Shown: piece after piece, positions 1 through 8,438 of the stretch
Layout: each line of letters opens with the position of its first letter
How positions within the stretch are numbered: position 1 is the first letter of the stretch
Assembly: GCA_963780795.1 (NCBI GenBank)
Contig: CAWADH010000013.1
Location: forward strand, 62,001-126,000
Direction of reading: 5' to 3'
Source: DATJGR01 sp963780795
GTDB taxonomy: Bacteria; Pseudomonadota; Gammaproteobacteria; Pseudomonadales; Azotimanducaceae
DNA length: 64,000 nucleotides
The notes under the pieces: model-generated
The model's input: only the letters and a program-made list of their open reading frames with translations
Told to the model about the DNA's origin: nothing
The model's database searches: none
Program-made: the position numbers and the translations under genes

Positions 1-444
1 GCGACGCCTGCGGTGATAGTGGCTTTATGTCCGACCGTTGCGACCATTCAAGCGGGAACGGCCGCACAGTCATTTGAAGCGTATGTCGCAAACGCCGCGA
101 ACACCGCCGTCAGTTGGCGGGTCAACGGAATCGTCGGCGGTAATGCGGAAGTGGGCACCGTCTCTGCGTCCGGTGAATACACGCCACCCACGACCGTGAA
201 GAAATCCACGATCGTGGACGTGACCGCGGTGTCGGCCGCCGATGCCACGGCCAGCGCCGTCGCGCAGGTCACCATCATGCCGTCCGCGGCGCCGAAATCA
301 GGCGGTGGCGGTGGGGGCGCGTCGGATTGGTTCGCATCGATTTTGCTCGGCCTGCTCACCGTGTATGTGATGCTGCGTCGGTGTGCGGATCGGTCCGATC
401 AGAACGGCGTGGTCCTGGCCGTCGTCCGCAATCATGGAGGATGA
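1..444 (+). CDS. C-terminal end of a bacterial Ig-like surface protein (partial)
   Basis: The frame is open from the window edge, so the N-terminus lies outside. The visible part is one Ig-like (Big-type) beta-sandwich repeat, recognisable by the pattern ATIQAG...SFEAYV...VSWRVNG...GTVSASGEYTPP...VDVTAVSAAD. It is followed by a Ser/Gly linker (SGGGGGG) and a hydrophobic segment (about 17 residues around WFASILLGLLTVYVML) ending in RR. Gly-rich linker, transmembrane helix and Arg pair resemble GlyGly-CTERM-type sorting tails processed by rhombosortase, but about 20 further residues follow the RR, which is unusual and may reflect a frameshift. Probably an exported or surface-anchored protein; ligand unknown. 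Confidence 0.6.
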   Translation, partial: ATPAVIVALCPTVATIQAGTAAQSFEAYVANAANTAVSWRVNGIVGGNAEVGTVSASGEYTPPTTVKKSTIVDVTAVSAADATASAVAQVTIMPSAAPKSGGGGGGASDWFASILLGLLTVYVMLRRCADRSDQNGVVLAVVRNHGG

Positions 445-828
445 ACTCTTGAATCAGGAGGAACGCGGCGGCAACTCCGAGTTGGTGACGCGCCGCCGAG
501 GGGCTGGTCGGGGCGTCAAAGGTCTCTCCGAACTCAAGAAAGCACGACAGGATTTAGAAGGCTCGATCGCACGCGATTCGGGTTGGCGAGACGGCTACGC
601 GAAGGCATTCCTTGCGCGCCTTTTTATGACCGACCACCGTGGCCGATCGCGTTTGGTAACGACGAGCGCGCGGCAAGTCTCCTCGAGGAAGTTGTCGAAG
701 GTCACCCAGCGTCGCGTGCGGGCAATCTTTACGCGGGATTGCGTCTGCTCGAAAGTGCGACGCTGGACTGTGACTGTCCCTTGGGACGAACTTCCTGCAT
801 GACCAGGTGGGCAAGGAACTCGCCGTGA
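434..828 (+). pseudogene. Frameshifted TPR-type protein fragment
   Basis: Two overlapping frames join into one plausible protein. The first (from an ATG at 434) reads LSELKKARQDLEGSIARDSG and then DGYAKAFLARLF; the second continues YDRPPWPIAFGNDERAASLL and EEVVEGHPASRAGNLYAGLR. The combination resembles TPR proteins with a conserved xPxWPIAFG(D/N) motif ahead of a helical repeat. The switch falls on a run of five T at 621-625, where one more T would restore the frame. The C-terminus decays soon after, so the gene looks truncated even if repaired. Function unknown; the family assignment rests on motif memory only. Confidence 0.35.
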
Positions 829-1500
829 ATCATTGAGTCGCGTGATCGCGCGTCGGGGCGGCGGTGCACATTGCTCGCAGATGACGATCCAGCGCCTTCA
901 GCGCACGGACCCATGCGAGATGCGATCGCCGGAGAAGCTGGCGAGCCAGAATTGATAGCGGACTCTCCTTCTTCCTTGCCGAAGAGCCCGTCAAAACGCG
1001 CAGCGCTGCGAACGACACCCCTCTGGAGAGGCGTTGGCTGGGTCAACTGCTGCAGGCATGAGTACTCCGTGGGCCTCGGACGAACTCGAGCCATGTTCCC
1101 TTCATGCAAGTTCATGGCCTCGGTTCTCGACTACCGCGACAACCGATCCCTTTCGTCTGGCGAAAGCTCCGCGGACACTCTGTTTCTTGAATAGCTTGTC
1201 GTGGTTGCGGCCGATTTTGATAGTTGGTTCCACTCCGAATCGGCGCCTTCAACGCTGTCTCGTTCGCGGTGCCGTCCACCATCGCCTTGTCTGGGTGCAT
1301 CCGTTTGCAAATGGAAATGGGTGGTCGCGCTAGGCAGTCGACGCTGTCTTTCTGAGACTGCTCAAGCGGACTCCTGGATTCCGCCCCGTATCGCTGGTCC
1401 TAATACCAAACTGACCTTCTGGCATCGCGTTGCGTCGCAGGGCGAGCCGACATTTGCACGCAACACCAGTCCGACCGTCATCCTCGCTTACCCAAGTCCG
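829..1500. other. Stretch without a recognisable gene
   Basis: Several ORFs of 60-130 codons overlap here on both strands, but none has a recognisable motif, a good ribosome binding site or a consistent coding bias. I see no tRNA, repeat or IS element. It may be decayed coding sequence between the TPR fragment and the antiporter operon. Confidence 0.4.
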
Positions 1501-1509
1501 ACCGAACGG

Positions 1510-1548
1510 AGACGTCTCGCTGACGACTCGTGTACTGCGGAGCACTAG
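1510..1548 (+). promoter_or_regulatory. TGACG-box promoter copy A, upstream of the potE-arcA operon
   Basis: The first half-site AGACG (1510-1514) and the second TGACG (1521-1525) are 11 bp apart. The second overlaps a -35 CTGACG (1520-1525); after exactly 17 bp comes a -10-like CACTAG (1543-1548). The same arrangement recurs at 8036, 14245 and 14685. Direct repeats at one helical turn overlapping the -35 are typical of PhoB/OmpR-family activation. The antiporter gene starts about 60 bp further on. Confidence 0.6.
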
Positions 1549-1608
1549 CTTTGCCTCGAGATTTCAGAGGCCGATGGTCCGTTGACCGCAATCGAGTTAG
1601 GAGGGGAT

Positions 1609-2967
1609 ATGGCAGATCGAACACCGAAGAAAATGAACGTCGTACAGCTGACGTTCATCGTGACGATCAACATGATGGGATCGGGCATCATCATGTTGCC
1701 AACGAACATGGCGAAGGTCGGTGCGATCTCGCTGTTGTCGTGGGTCGTGACCGCACTCGGGTCGATGGCGATGGCGTGGGGCTTCGCGCAAGCCGGAATC
1801 TACAACCATCGCCCTGGGGGGCTCGCCGCGTATGCGGAGGACGCATACGGTAAAGCCGGCTACTTCCAGACATTCTTCCTGTATTTCTTGTCGCTCGCCA
1901 TCGCGAACGTCGCGGTTGCGGTGTCAGCTCTGGGCTATCTCGCCGGATTCTTCCCTGCGCTGACCTCGACGCCCACGGGGACCTGTATCGGTGTAATCGC
2001 ACTGCTCTGGCTCACGACGGTCGCGAACTTCGGCGGACCGAAAATCACCGGGCAAATCGGCTCGGTCACAGTGTGGGGCGTGATCCTACCGGTCGGCTTC
2101 ATGTCGATCTTCGGTTGGTTCTGGTTCAAGGGCTCGACGTTCGCCGAGGCGTGGAACCCGAACGGGCTCAGCATCATGCAGGGTATGGGCTCGAGTATCT
2201 CGCTGACGCTGTGGGCGTTCCTCGGTCTCGAATCGGCGTCGCAGAATGCATCGGCGGTCGAGAATCCCAAGCGCGACGTGCCGATCGCGTGTCTGTTCGG
2301 CACGCTCGGCGCCGCCGCCGTCTACATTTTATCGACGACCGCGATCCAGGGTGTCGTGCCGAATGCGGACCTCGCCGCATCAACGGGCTCGTTCGGTACC
2401 GCGTTTGCGCAGATGTTCAATCCGACGATCGGGTCGATCGTCATGGGTCTCGCGGCGATGGCGTGTGTCGGCTCGCTGCTCGGCTGGCAGTTCACGCTCG
2501 GGTCCGTTGCGAAGGACGCTGCGGATACGCGCATGTTCCCGAGCGTGTTCGCCAAAGTGAACTCGTCGGGTGCACCGATCACCGGAATGATCATCATGGG
2601 CATCCTGCAGACGCTGCTCGCGTTGATGACGGTCTCACCGGACCTGTCGTCTCAATTCGGCGCGCTCGTGAATCTCGCGGTGGTCACCAACGTGGTGCCG
2701 TACATCCTCGCTTTGTCTGCGCTGACCGTAATCCTCCAAACCGCAGGCGTCGGAGGCGGGGGGTATACGCGCACGATCGCCATCACCGTCGTCGGGCTCA
2801 TCTACAGCGTGTACGCGCTCTACGCGGCAGGCACCAGTGCGGTCATGGGCGGCATGCTCGTGATGGGACTGGGCTGGCTCATCTGGCTGTTCATAGCGCC
2901 ACGGTTCGTCGCAACGCGAACCGTTACCTCCACTGCTCCCGCCGCCGCGACGCCTCGGGCCGCTTGA
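1609..2967 (+). CDS. potE: PotE-like basic amino acid/polyamine antiporter
   Basis: A 452-residue APC-superfamily inner-membrane antiporter with about 12 hydrophobic segments. The N-terminal signature KMNVVQLTFIVTINMMGSGI and later stretches such as VANFGGPKITGQIGSVTVWG and TLWAFLGLESA closely follow E. coli PotE, the putrescine/ornithine antiporter, and are also related to CadB and AdiC. The start at 1609 was chosen because a strong AGGAGG-type site lies 5-10 bp upstream; a longer frame from 1582 lacks one. It is first in a tightly spaced operon with a solute-binding protein, a barrel and arginine deiminase, so the physiological pair may be arginine with ornithine, citrulline or a polyamine rather than putrescine/ornithine. 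Substrate is inferred. Confidence 0.85.
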   Translation: MADRTPKKMNVVQLTFIVTINMMGSGIIMLPTNMAKVGAISLLSWVVTALGSMAMAWGFAQAGIYNHRPGGLAAYAEDAYGKAGYFQTFFLYFLSLAIANVAVAVSALGYLAGFFPALTSTPTGTCIGVIALLWLTTVANFGGPKITGQIGSVTVWGVILPVGFMSIFGWFWFKGSTFAEAWNPNGLSIMQGMGSSISLTLWAFLGLESASQNASAVENPKRDVPIACLFGTLGAAAVYILSTTAIQGVVPNADLAASTGSFGTAFAQMFNPTIGSIVMGLAAMACVGSLLGWQFTLGSVAKDAADTRMFPSVFAKVNSSGAPITGMIIMGILQTLLALMTVSPDLSSQFGALVNLAVVTNVVPYILALSALTVILQTAGVGGGGYTRTIAITVVGLIYSVYALYAAGTSAVMGGMLVMGLGWLIWLFIAPRFVATRTVTSTAPAAATPRAA

Positions 2968-2979
2968 TAGGAGAACATC

Positions 2980-4017
2980 ATGATGAAATCCATTTCGAAC
3001 GAGCGTCGCTCGGAGCTCTCGATTGCGTTCGCGATCGCGTTCGCCGGTGCGTGTGCGATGGCGGCGCTTGCGATCGTCGTCCCCGCTCACGCGGCATCAA
3101 ACGAGAAACCCGCCGTCGCGGCCCCCACCACGGAGACGGCTGCGACGGGTGCACCGCTTCTAACGACCACGTTGGAGCGCCTCAAAACGGCGCGCAGGAT
3201 CGTGCTCGGCTATCGCGCCGAGGCCGCGCCGATGTCCTTTCGCGATGCCTCGGGGCAAGCCGCTGGCTACGCGGTTGCGTTGTGCAATCGAGTGGTCGAT
3301 TCGATGAAGAGCGATCTGGGCGCTTCATCGCTCGCTGTCGAATGGGTTGCGGTCGGCTCTTCCTACGCCGACGTGCAAGATCATCGCGTCGACATGATCT
3401 GCGCCGCTGACGAGGTCACGCAGGAGAATCGCCAGAAGGCGTCCTTCTCGATTCCGATCTTTCCCGGTGGCGTCTCGGCGCTCGTGCGTGCGAATGCGCC
3501 GAGAGCATTCCAGCAAGCACTCGAACAGCGACCCAAGCCCTACGAGCCGTTGTGGCGCGCCTCGCCGCCGCCGACGCTCGAGCATCGCATGTACTCGGCG
3601 CTGGTCGGTTCCGCGACGATTGCAGGACTAAAGGAGAGCATCGCCGTGCTACGGCTGACCGCGAGCGTGCAACCGGTCGCGGACTACGACGCAGGGATCG
3701 CCGCGGTGCGCGCGCGCCAATCGGACGTGCTGTTCGGCGATCGCGAGAAATTGCTGCAAGCGGTGCAAGGCAGCCCGAATGCGAAAGACCTACGGGTGCT
3801 GACGCGGCATTTCACGTTCGTCGCGCTTGCGCTCGCGCTGCCGCGCAACGACGACGACTTCCGGCTCGCGGTCGATCGCGCGCTATCGAATGTGTACGCG
3901 GACCCGCAGTTCGGCGCGCTGTATACGACGACGTTCGGTCCACCCGACGCCGACACCGTCGCGTTCTTCAGAAGCGTTGGCGTGCCCGTCAGCTCGCCGG
4001 TTGGCCCGACGAAGTAA
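2980..4017 (+). CDS. Periplasmic amino acid-binding protein (SBP family 3-like)
   Basis: A 345-residue protein with a long signal peptide (hydrophobic about residues 12-38, ending in AHA). The mature part has the features of family-3 extracellular solute-binding proteins: LERLKTARRIVLGYRAEAAP, then MSFRDASGQAAGYAVALC, and VDMICAADEVTQENR, the region that contacts the ligand backbone. A good Shine-Dalgarno (AGGAGA) precedes the ATG by 4-8 bp, and it lies 12 bp after the antiporter gene. No ABC permease or ATPase is nearby, so it may hand substrate to a secondary system or act as a sensor; that is inference. An amino acid, perhaps arginine, is the most likely ligand. Confidence 0.75.
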   Translation: MMKSISNERRSELSIAFAIAFAGACAMAALAIVVPAHAASNEKPAVAAPTTETAATGAPLLTTTLERLKTARRIVLGYRAEAAPMSFRDASGQAAGYAVALCNRVVDSMKSDLGASSLAVEWVAVGSSYADVQDHRVDMICAADEVTQENRQKASFSIPIFPGGVSALVRANAPRAFQQALEQRPKPYEPLWRASPPPTLEHRMYSALVGSATIAGLKESIAVLRLTASVQPVADYDAGIAAVRARQSDVLFGDREKLLQAVQGSPNAKDLRVLTRHFTFVALALALPRNDDDFRLAVDRALSNVYADPQFGALYTTTFGPPDADTVAFFRSVGVPVSSPVGPTK

Positions 4018-4057
4018 CGCGTGCTCGAACCAGGGTCTTCTTAAGAAGGAAATCACT

Positions 4058-5374
4058 ATGTCTAACGGAGCATCGAGCGGACTGAAGGTCGGGACCATCG
4101 TCTTGGCCACGCTATTTGCGGCAGGCGTGCAGGCGGACTACGAGTTGTATAACGCGAACGATACGAAGCTCGATCTGCAACTCACGGTGGTGGGCGCGCA
4201 GTTCGGCCAGAACGAGCCGTGGTGGGGTGAAGAGCACAGTTTTCTGAACGTCAGCGCGAACCACTGGACCGAGTTCGGCACGAAGTTCGGCGCGAGTTTC
4301 GAATCGAAGCTCTGGGGCGGCACGTTGTTCGGTAAAGGCAGCGGTGTGTACACGCACTCGTCGGGCGACGATCCATCGGGTCTGACCGCCGGCTTGAGCG
4401 AAGAGAGCGAGACCACGCTCGAGGCCAGCACCCTCGGCTGGAAGACCGACGCTACGTGGACGGGGCTCGACAAGAGCACGATCAGCGCGCAGTTCGGACG
4501 CTTCGACTATTCGATCGGCAACGGCATGCTCATCTACGACGGCGGTGGCGACGGCGGCGACCGGGGCGGCTGGTACATCGGTATGCGCAGGGCCTTTCAA
4601 AACGGCGGACTGATCAGCCTCGACAGCACGGACCTCAAGGCGCAAGTGTTCCGACTGAAGAATAACCCGCGGCGCGGTGGCACTCAGGGCGAGGCCCGCG
4701 GCGTCAACGCCGATTACACGCTGGGCGATTCGGGTGTGGCGTTCGGCGGCACGCTGATGCGCGTGTATCGGGAGAGCAGCACCGAGGACATCGACGTGTA
4801 CGACGGTCGCGCGTCGTGGACGGCGTTGCCGGGGCTGACGCTCTCCGGCGAATACGCGTATGAGGACGGCAGCAACGGCGGCGCCAGTGGCAAAGGCTAC
4901 TACGCGCAGGGGCTCTACCAGTTCAGCGACGTCGCGTGGAAGCCGTCGTTCACGTATCGCTATGCGCTCTTCAACGACCAGTTCAACACGCTGGCCTACG
5001 GCTACTCGGACTACGGCTACTGGTATCAGGGGGAAATCGCCGGCAACTATCCGCTCACCAACACCAACCTGAAGAGCAATATGCTGCGCGCGAAGGTGAC
5101 CCCGACCGACAAGGTCACCGTCAATCTCTTCTACTACAACTTCAAGCTCGACGATCCTGGGACGTTCAACAACTTCTATGGCGGCGGTGCCGTTACGAGT
5201 GACGACTTCGGCGACGAAGTGAACTTCACCGTCGACTGGCAAGCGACCGATCGTTTCTATGTCATCACCGTGCTCGGTGACCTGATGCCCGGCGACGGCG
5301 CGAAGCAATGGGTCGGCGCGAGCGATGACAAGGACTGGCTGTACGCGATGCTTTACATCTCGTTCACGCTCTGA
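4058..5374 (+). CDS. Outer-membrane beta-barrel channel (porin-like)
   Basis: A 438-residue protein with a short signal peptide (ends ...FAAGVQA) and alternating amphipathic strands rich in Tyr, Asn and Gly, ending in a C-terminal Phe-Thr-Leu after a run of aromatic residues, as in outer-membrane barrels. A Gly/Asp-rich loop (DGGGDGGDRGG) lies near residue 165. The start at 4058 follows an AAGAAGGA site; the frame extends upstream only as an overlap with the previous gene. Its operon position between a periplasmic binding protein and arginine deiminase suggests it imports the operon's amino-acid substrate. It resembles alginate-export-type or OprD-like barrels, but I cannot assign a precise family. 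Confidence 0.75.
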   Translation: MSNGASSGLKVGTIVLATLFAAGVQADYELYNANDTKLDLQLTVVGAQFGQNEPWWGEEHSFLNVSANHWTEFGTKFGASFESKLWGGTLFGKGSGVYTHSSGDDPSGLTAGLSEESETTLEASTLGWKTDATWTGLDKSTISAQFGRFDYSIGNGMLIYDGGGDGGDRGGWYIGMRRAFQNGGLISLDSTDLKAQVFRLKNNPRRGGTQGEARGVNADYTLGDSGVAFGGTLMRVYRESSTEDIDVYDGRASWTALPGLTLSGEYAYEDGSNGGASGKGYYAQGLYQFSDVAWKPSFTYRYALFNDQFNTLAYGYSDYGYWYQGEIAGNYPLTNTNLKSNMLRAKVTPTDKVTVNLFYYNFKLDDPGTFNNFYGGGAVTSDDFGDEVNFTVDWQATDRFYVITVLGDLMPGDGAKQWVGASDDKDWLYAMLYISFTL

Positions 5375-5399
5375 CGAACGACATCCAACGGAGTTAGGT

Positions 5400-6629
5400 A
5401 TGACGACACTCGGTGTCCACTCGGAGGTCGGCAAGCTGCGCACCGTCATGGTGTGCCGCCCGGGTCTCGCGCATCAGCGACTGACGCCGGGCAACTGCAA
5501 GGATCTGCTGTTCGACGACGTGCTGTGGGTGCACGAGGCGCAGAAGGATCACTACGACTTCGTGCTGAAGATGCAGGAACGCGGCGTCGAAGTGCTCGAG
5601 TTGCACGATCTGCTCGCGGAAACCCTGGAAACCGAAGACGGTCGCGAGTTCGTGCTCGACCGGCGCATCACGGCCAATACCGTTGGATTGGGAACGGCGA
5701 ACGCCATGCGGCCGTGGCTGGACGAGTTGCCTGCGCACAAGCTCGCGGAGTATCTGATCGGCGGCATTGCGGTGTCTGACCTCCCGGCCGGCGAAGCGAC
5801 GAGCATCATGATGGAAGCATTCGGTGGCACCGAGTTCGTGCTGCCGCCGATTCCGAACACGCTTTTCCAGCGTGATCCATCGTGCTGGATCTACGGCGGT
5901 GTAACCGTCAATCCGATGTTCTGGCCGGCGCGCCAGCCGGAAACGCTGCTGCAGCGGGCCGTGTACAAATTCCACCCGCGGTTCAAGAGCGGCGATTTCA
6001 AGATCTGGTGGGGCGACTCCGACGAGGATTTCGCCATGGCGTCGCTCGAAGGCGGCGACGTGATGCCAATCGGTAAGGGGATCGTGCTGATCGGCATGGG
6101 TGAACGGTCGAACCGTCAGGCCGTGCTGCAAGTGGCACAGCAATTATTCCAGCACGGCGCTGCGACGCGAGTGATCGGCGCGATGATGCCGAAGAGCCGT
6201 GCCGCGATGCATCTCGACACGGTGTTCTCGTTCTGCGACCGAGGTCTCGTGACTGTATTCCGCGAAGTCGTCGATCAGATCCGCTGCTACAGCATCCGCC
6301 CAGCCGACACCGACAGCGGCATAGAGGTGCGCCGCGAGGAGGCGCCGCTCTTGTCGGTCGCCAAGGAAGCGCTTGGCATTGGCGATCTGCGGGTCGTCGA
6401 GACCGGTGGCAACGATTACGAAGCGCAACGCGAGCAATGGGACGACGGTAACAACGTCGTTGCGCTCGAACCCGGTGTCGTCGTCGCCTACGACCGCAAC
6501 ACCCACACCAACACGTTGCTGCGCAAGGCGGGAATCGAAGTGATCACCGTGCGCGGCTCCGAACTCGGCCGCGGTCGTGGCGGCGGACACTGCATGACGT
6601 GCCCGATCGTGCGCGATCCGGCGTATTGA
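5400..6629 (+). CDS. arcA: Arginine deiminase
   Basis: A 409-residue guanidino-group-modifying enzyme converting L-arginine to L-citrulline and ammonia in the cytoplasm. Family motifs are all present in order: KDLLFDDVLW near residue 36, FQRDPS near 156, LEGGDVMPIG near 216, HLDTVFSFCD near 270, and the C-terminal GGGHCMTCP containing catalytic Cys398. Length matches the family. A GGAG site precedes the ATG. No ornithine carbamoyltransferase (arcB) or carbamate kinase (arcC) follows, so this operon cannot on its own make ATP by the full deiminase pathway. Ammonia release against acid stress or citrulline export is more consistent with the layout. Confidence 0.95.
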   Translation: MTTLGVHSEVGKLRTVMVCRPGLAHQRLTPGNCKDLLFDDVLWVHEAQKDHYDFVLKMQERGVEVLELHDLLAETLETEDGREFVLDRRITANTVGLGTANAMRPWLDELPAHKLAEYLIGGIAVSDLPAGEATSIMMEAFGGTEFVLPPIPNTLFQRDPSCWIYGGVTVNPMFWPARQPETLLQRAVYKFHPRFKSGDFKIWWGDSDEDFAMASLEGGDVMPIGKGIVLIGMGERSNRQAVLQVAQQLFQHGAATRVIGAMMPKSRAAMHLDTVFSFCDRGLVTVFREVVDQIRCYSIRPADTDSGIEVRREEAPLLSVAKEALGIGDLRVVETGGNDYEAQREQWDDGNNVVALEPGVVVAYDRNTHTNTLLRKAGIEVITVRGSELGRGRGGGHCMTCPIVRDPAY

Positions 6630-6655
6630 CGTAATCAACGCAAGGAACAAATAGG

Positions 6656-7246
6656 ATGAGCTTCTGCCTGCGAAACCGATCACTGCTGACCGTGCAGAAC
6701 TGCACGCACCGACGTGCCGGTATCCATGGGCGAGCCGAAGGCATGGGTATGGTTGGAATGCTGGTTCCGCGAATCGCCTGGCTCGTGTTCGCGCTAACCG
6801 TCGGGTGGACGGGCGGCGCGGTCGCAGCGGAAGAACTCACGGTCGAGCAGCAAGTTGTGATGGCGCGCTCGCTGACCGAGGGGCAGCGGCAGGCGACCGT
6901 CGCGGCGAACGTGTCGTTGACGGAAGCCGAGGCGGGGAAGTTCTGGCCACTGTATCGCGAGTATCGAAAGGAGGTCGAGAAAGTCACCGACGAGACCATC
7001 GCGTTGATGAAGGACTTCGCCGCGAATTATGAGACGCTCTCCAACGACCGCGCAAAGTCGATGGCCGATCGCTGGCTCGCGATCCAAAAGCAGCGCCTCG
7101 CGCTCAAGAAGAAATACATGGATCGGTACGCGAAAGTGCTCGGCGGCGCGAAGATGGCGCGCGTGCTCCAGATCGAGAACAAGCTCGATGCGCTGATCGA
7201 GGTCAATCTCGCGAGAATGGTCCCGCTCGTTCCGGCACGCGGCTGA
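6656..7246 (+). CDS. Exported helical protein of unknown function
   Basis: The frame opens 26 bp after arcA with an AAGGA site about 11 bp before the ATG. The first about 29 residues do not look like a signal peptide; a normal one (VPRIAWLVFALTVGW ending GGAVAAEE) begins at internal Met codons 6743 or 6758, so the true start may be there. The mature part of about 140 residues is charged and predicted helical (LTEAEAGKFWPLYREYRKEV, ALKKKYMDRYAKVL), reminiscent of Spy/CpxP-like periplasmic helical chaperones. No exact family is recognised. It is probably the last gene of the arginine operon. Confidence 0.6.
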   Translation: MSFCLRNRSLLTVQNCTHRRAGIHGRAEGMGMVGMLVPRIAWLVFALTVGWTGGAVAAEELTVEQQVVMARSLTEGQRQATVAANVSLTEAEAGKFWPLYREYRKEVEKVTDETIALMKDFAANYETLSNDRAKSMADRWLAIQKQRLALKKKYMDRYAKVLGGAKMARVLQIENKLDALIEVNLARMVPLVPARG

Positions 7247-7277
7247 TCGACGCGAGAATACGATCTCGCGCGTCGAT
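7246..7277. repeat. Imperfect hairpin after the arginine operon
   Basis: ATCGACGCGAGA (7246-7257) faces TCTCGCGCGTCGAT (7264-7277), an inverted repeat with a two-base bulge and a 6-nt loop. It starts at the stop of the preceding gene. No T-run follows, so it is not a classical intrinsic terminator; it may instead stabilise the mRNA end. Confidence 0.35.
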
Positions 7278-7291
7278 GCTCTCTAACGCTG

Positions 7292-7951
7292 ATGCTGACC
7301 TTGCTGTTCGAACAACTCACGCCCGGCGAGCGGCTCGGAGAGCTGCTGTTCGGCCTCATCATGACGTTGACGTTCACGTTGGGTGCCGGTGTCGTGGTCG
7401 GCGCGTCCGAAAGCGCCTCGTCGTCGTTGCTGTACGCGACGCTGGGCTGCAACGTCGCGTGGGGCATCATCGACGGTGCATTGTTGCTGCTCGGCCGTAT
7501 GTTCGATCGCGGCCGGCTCGCGCGGCTCGGAGATGCGATCGCCCGCGCGTCGAACGACCACAGCGCGCTATCCGTCGTTGCGCAAGAGCTCGATGACCTG
7601 CTCACGCCGATCACGTCGGAGCGACAGCGGCTCGAGTTGTACCGAGACGTCGTCACGCACGTGCGCATCGGACCACGTCGCGCTGCTCGCTTGGATCGTG
7701 AGGACTTTTTCGCTGCAGTGGCGGTGTTCGTGCTGGTATTCGGTGCGACGTTGCCGGCCGTTTTGCCCTACTTGCTGATCAAAGATGCGTGGATCGCGTT
7801 GCGTGCATCGAATGCGCTCTTGATTGCCGTCTTGTTCTACGTCGGTTACCGCTGGTCGAAGTACACGAACTTCAGACCGCTCGTCGCTGCGTTGGTTGTG
7901 GTCGGGCTCAGCGTCGCTCTGGTGTCGATCGCGATCGCGCTCGGCGGTTGA
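7292..7951 (+). CDS. VIT1/CCC1-like integral membrane protein
   Basis: A 219-residue membrane protein with paired N-terminal helices (ELLFGLIMTLTFTLGAGVVV, then YATLGCNVAWGIIDGALLLL), a cytoplasmic charged helical domain of about 70 residues, and three C-terminal helices (FAAVAVFVLVFGATLPAVLP onward). The GLIM-FTLG motif and overall topology resemble the VIT1/CCC1 ferrous-iron/manganese transporter family, but the acidic metal-binding set of that family is only partly visible. It lies 45 bp after the preceding gene and ends 84 bp before TGACG-box B, so it probably closes the first transcription unit. Metal specificity is unknown. Confidence 0.6.
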   Translation: MLTLLFEQLTPGERLGELLFGLIMTLTFTLGAGVVVGASESASSSLLYATLGCNVAWGIIDGALLLLGRMFDRGRLARLGDAIARASNDHSALSVVAQELDDLLTPITSERQRLELYRDVVTHVRIGPRRAARLDREDFFAAVAVFVLVFGATLPAVLPYLLIKDAWIALRASNALLIAVLFYVGYRWSKYTNFRPLVAALVVVGLSVALVSIAIALGG

Positions 7952-8035
7952 TCTGCGCGTCGCGCCGTCCTCAATGTGGGGATTCCGGACCTGCTACCGG
8001 CGACGTTGGTCGCTTACCAAAATCCGACGGCACCG

Positions 8036-8074
8036 TGACGCCACGCTGACGACTCGCGCGAGCGCCGGTACTAG
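8036..8074 (+). promoter_or_regulatory. TGACG-box promoter copy B, upstream of the sulP-ppk2 operon
   Basis: TGACG at 8036-8040 and again at 8047-8051 (11 bp apart). The -35 CTGACG is at 8046-8051 and the -10 TACTAG at 8069-8074, with a 17-bp spacer. This is the best-matching copy. The next coding start (8160) is about 80 bp downstream. Confidence 0.65.
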
Positions 8075-8159
8075 TGTGGGTTCCGACTCTTCAGTAGGTG
8101 CGCAGGAATTTCGCGACTGACGATTCTCGCGCGAGATCGGACCCAATGAGGACTAGACG

Positions 8160-8438
8160 ATGGTCGATTTCAAAGACGATGCAGGTACTATTCAGACGCT
8201 CCTTGATCGGCTCGAGAAGTTCCGCTTGCCTCGCGTGCTTGCGATCAAGCGGCGCGTCGATGACGGTGAGAAGTTGACCGAGGAGGATCTCGAGTTCCTG
8301 AAGCACGTGCTCGAAGAAGGGCGCCAGATCGAGCCGCTGCTGGCGAGACATCCGGAGTATCAGTCGCTGGCGTCCCGTCTCGTGAGCCTATACGACGAGA
8401 TCTCGCGCAAAGCGCTCGAGAACGAGCAAGGCACGTGA
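8160..8438 (+). CDS. Small acidic helical protein, unknown
   Basis: A 92-residue protein with no signal peptide or membrane segment, rich in Glu, Leu, Arg and Lys and predicted almost entirely alpha-helical (DRLEKFRLPRVLAIKRRVDD, LTEEDLEFLKHVLEEGRQIE). A TGAGGA site lies 7 bp before the ATG. Its stop overlaps the GTG start of the SulP gene (GTGA), so the two are translationally coupled and it may be a regulator or partner of the transporter. No family recognised. Confidence 0.7.
   Translation: MVDFKDDAGTIQTLLDRLEKFRLPRVLAIKRRVDDGEKLTEEDLEFLKHVLEEGRQIEPLLARHPEYQSLASRLVSLYDEISRKALENEQGT

Noticed and set aside
4112..5449. A 445-codon minus-strand frame opposite the barrel gene
   Set aside because: Composition (Val/Arg/Ala/Glu low complexity) and exact overlap with a signal-peptide-bearing barrel gene mark it as a shadow frame.
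7246..7277. Intrinsic terminator at the imperfect hairpin
   Set aside because: No T-run follows the stem, so it was listed only as a repeat.
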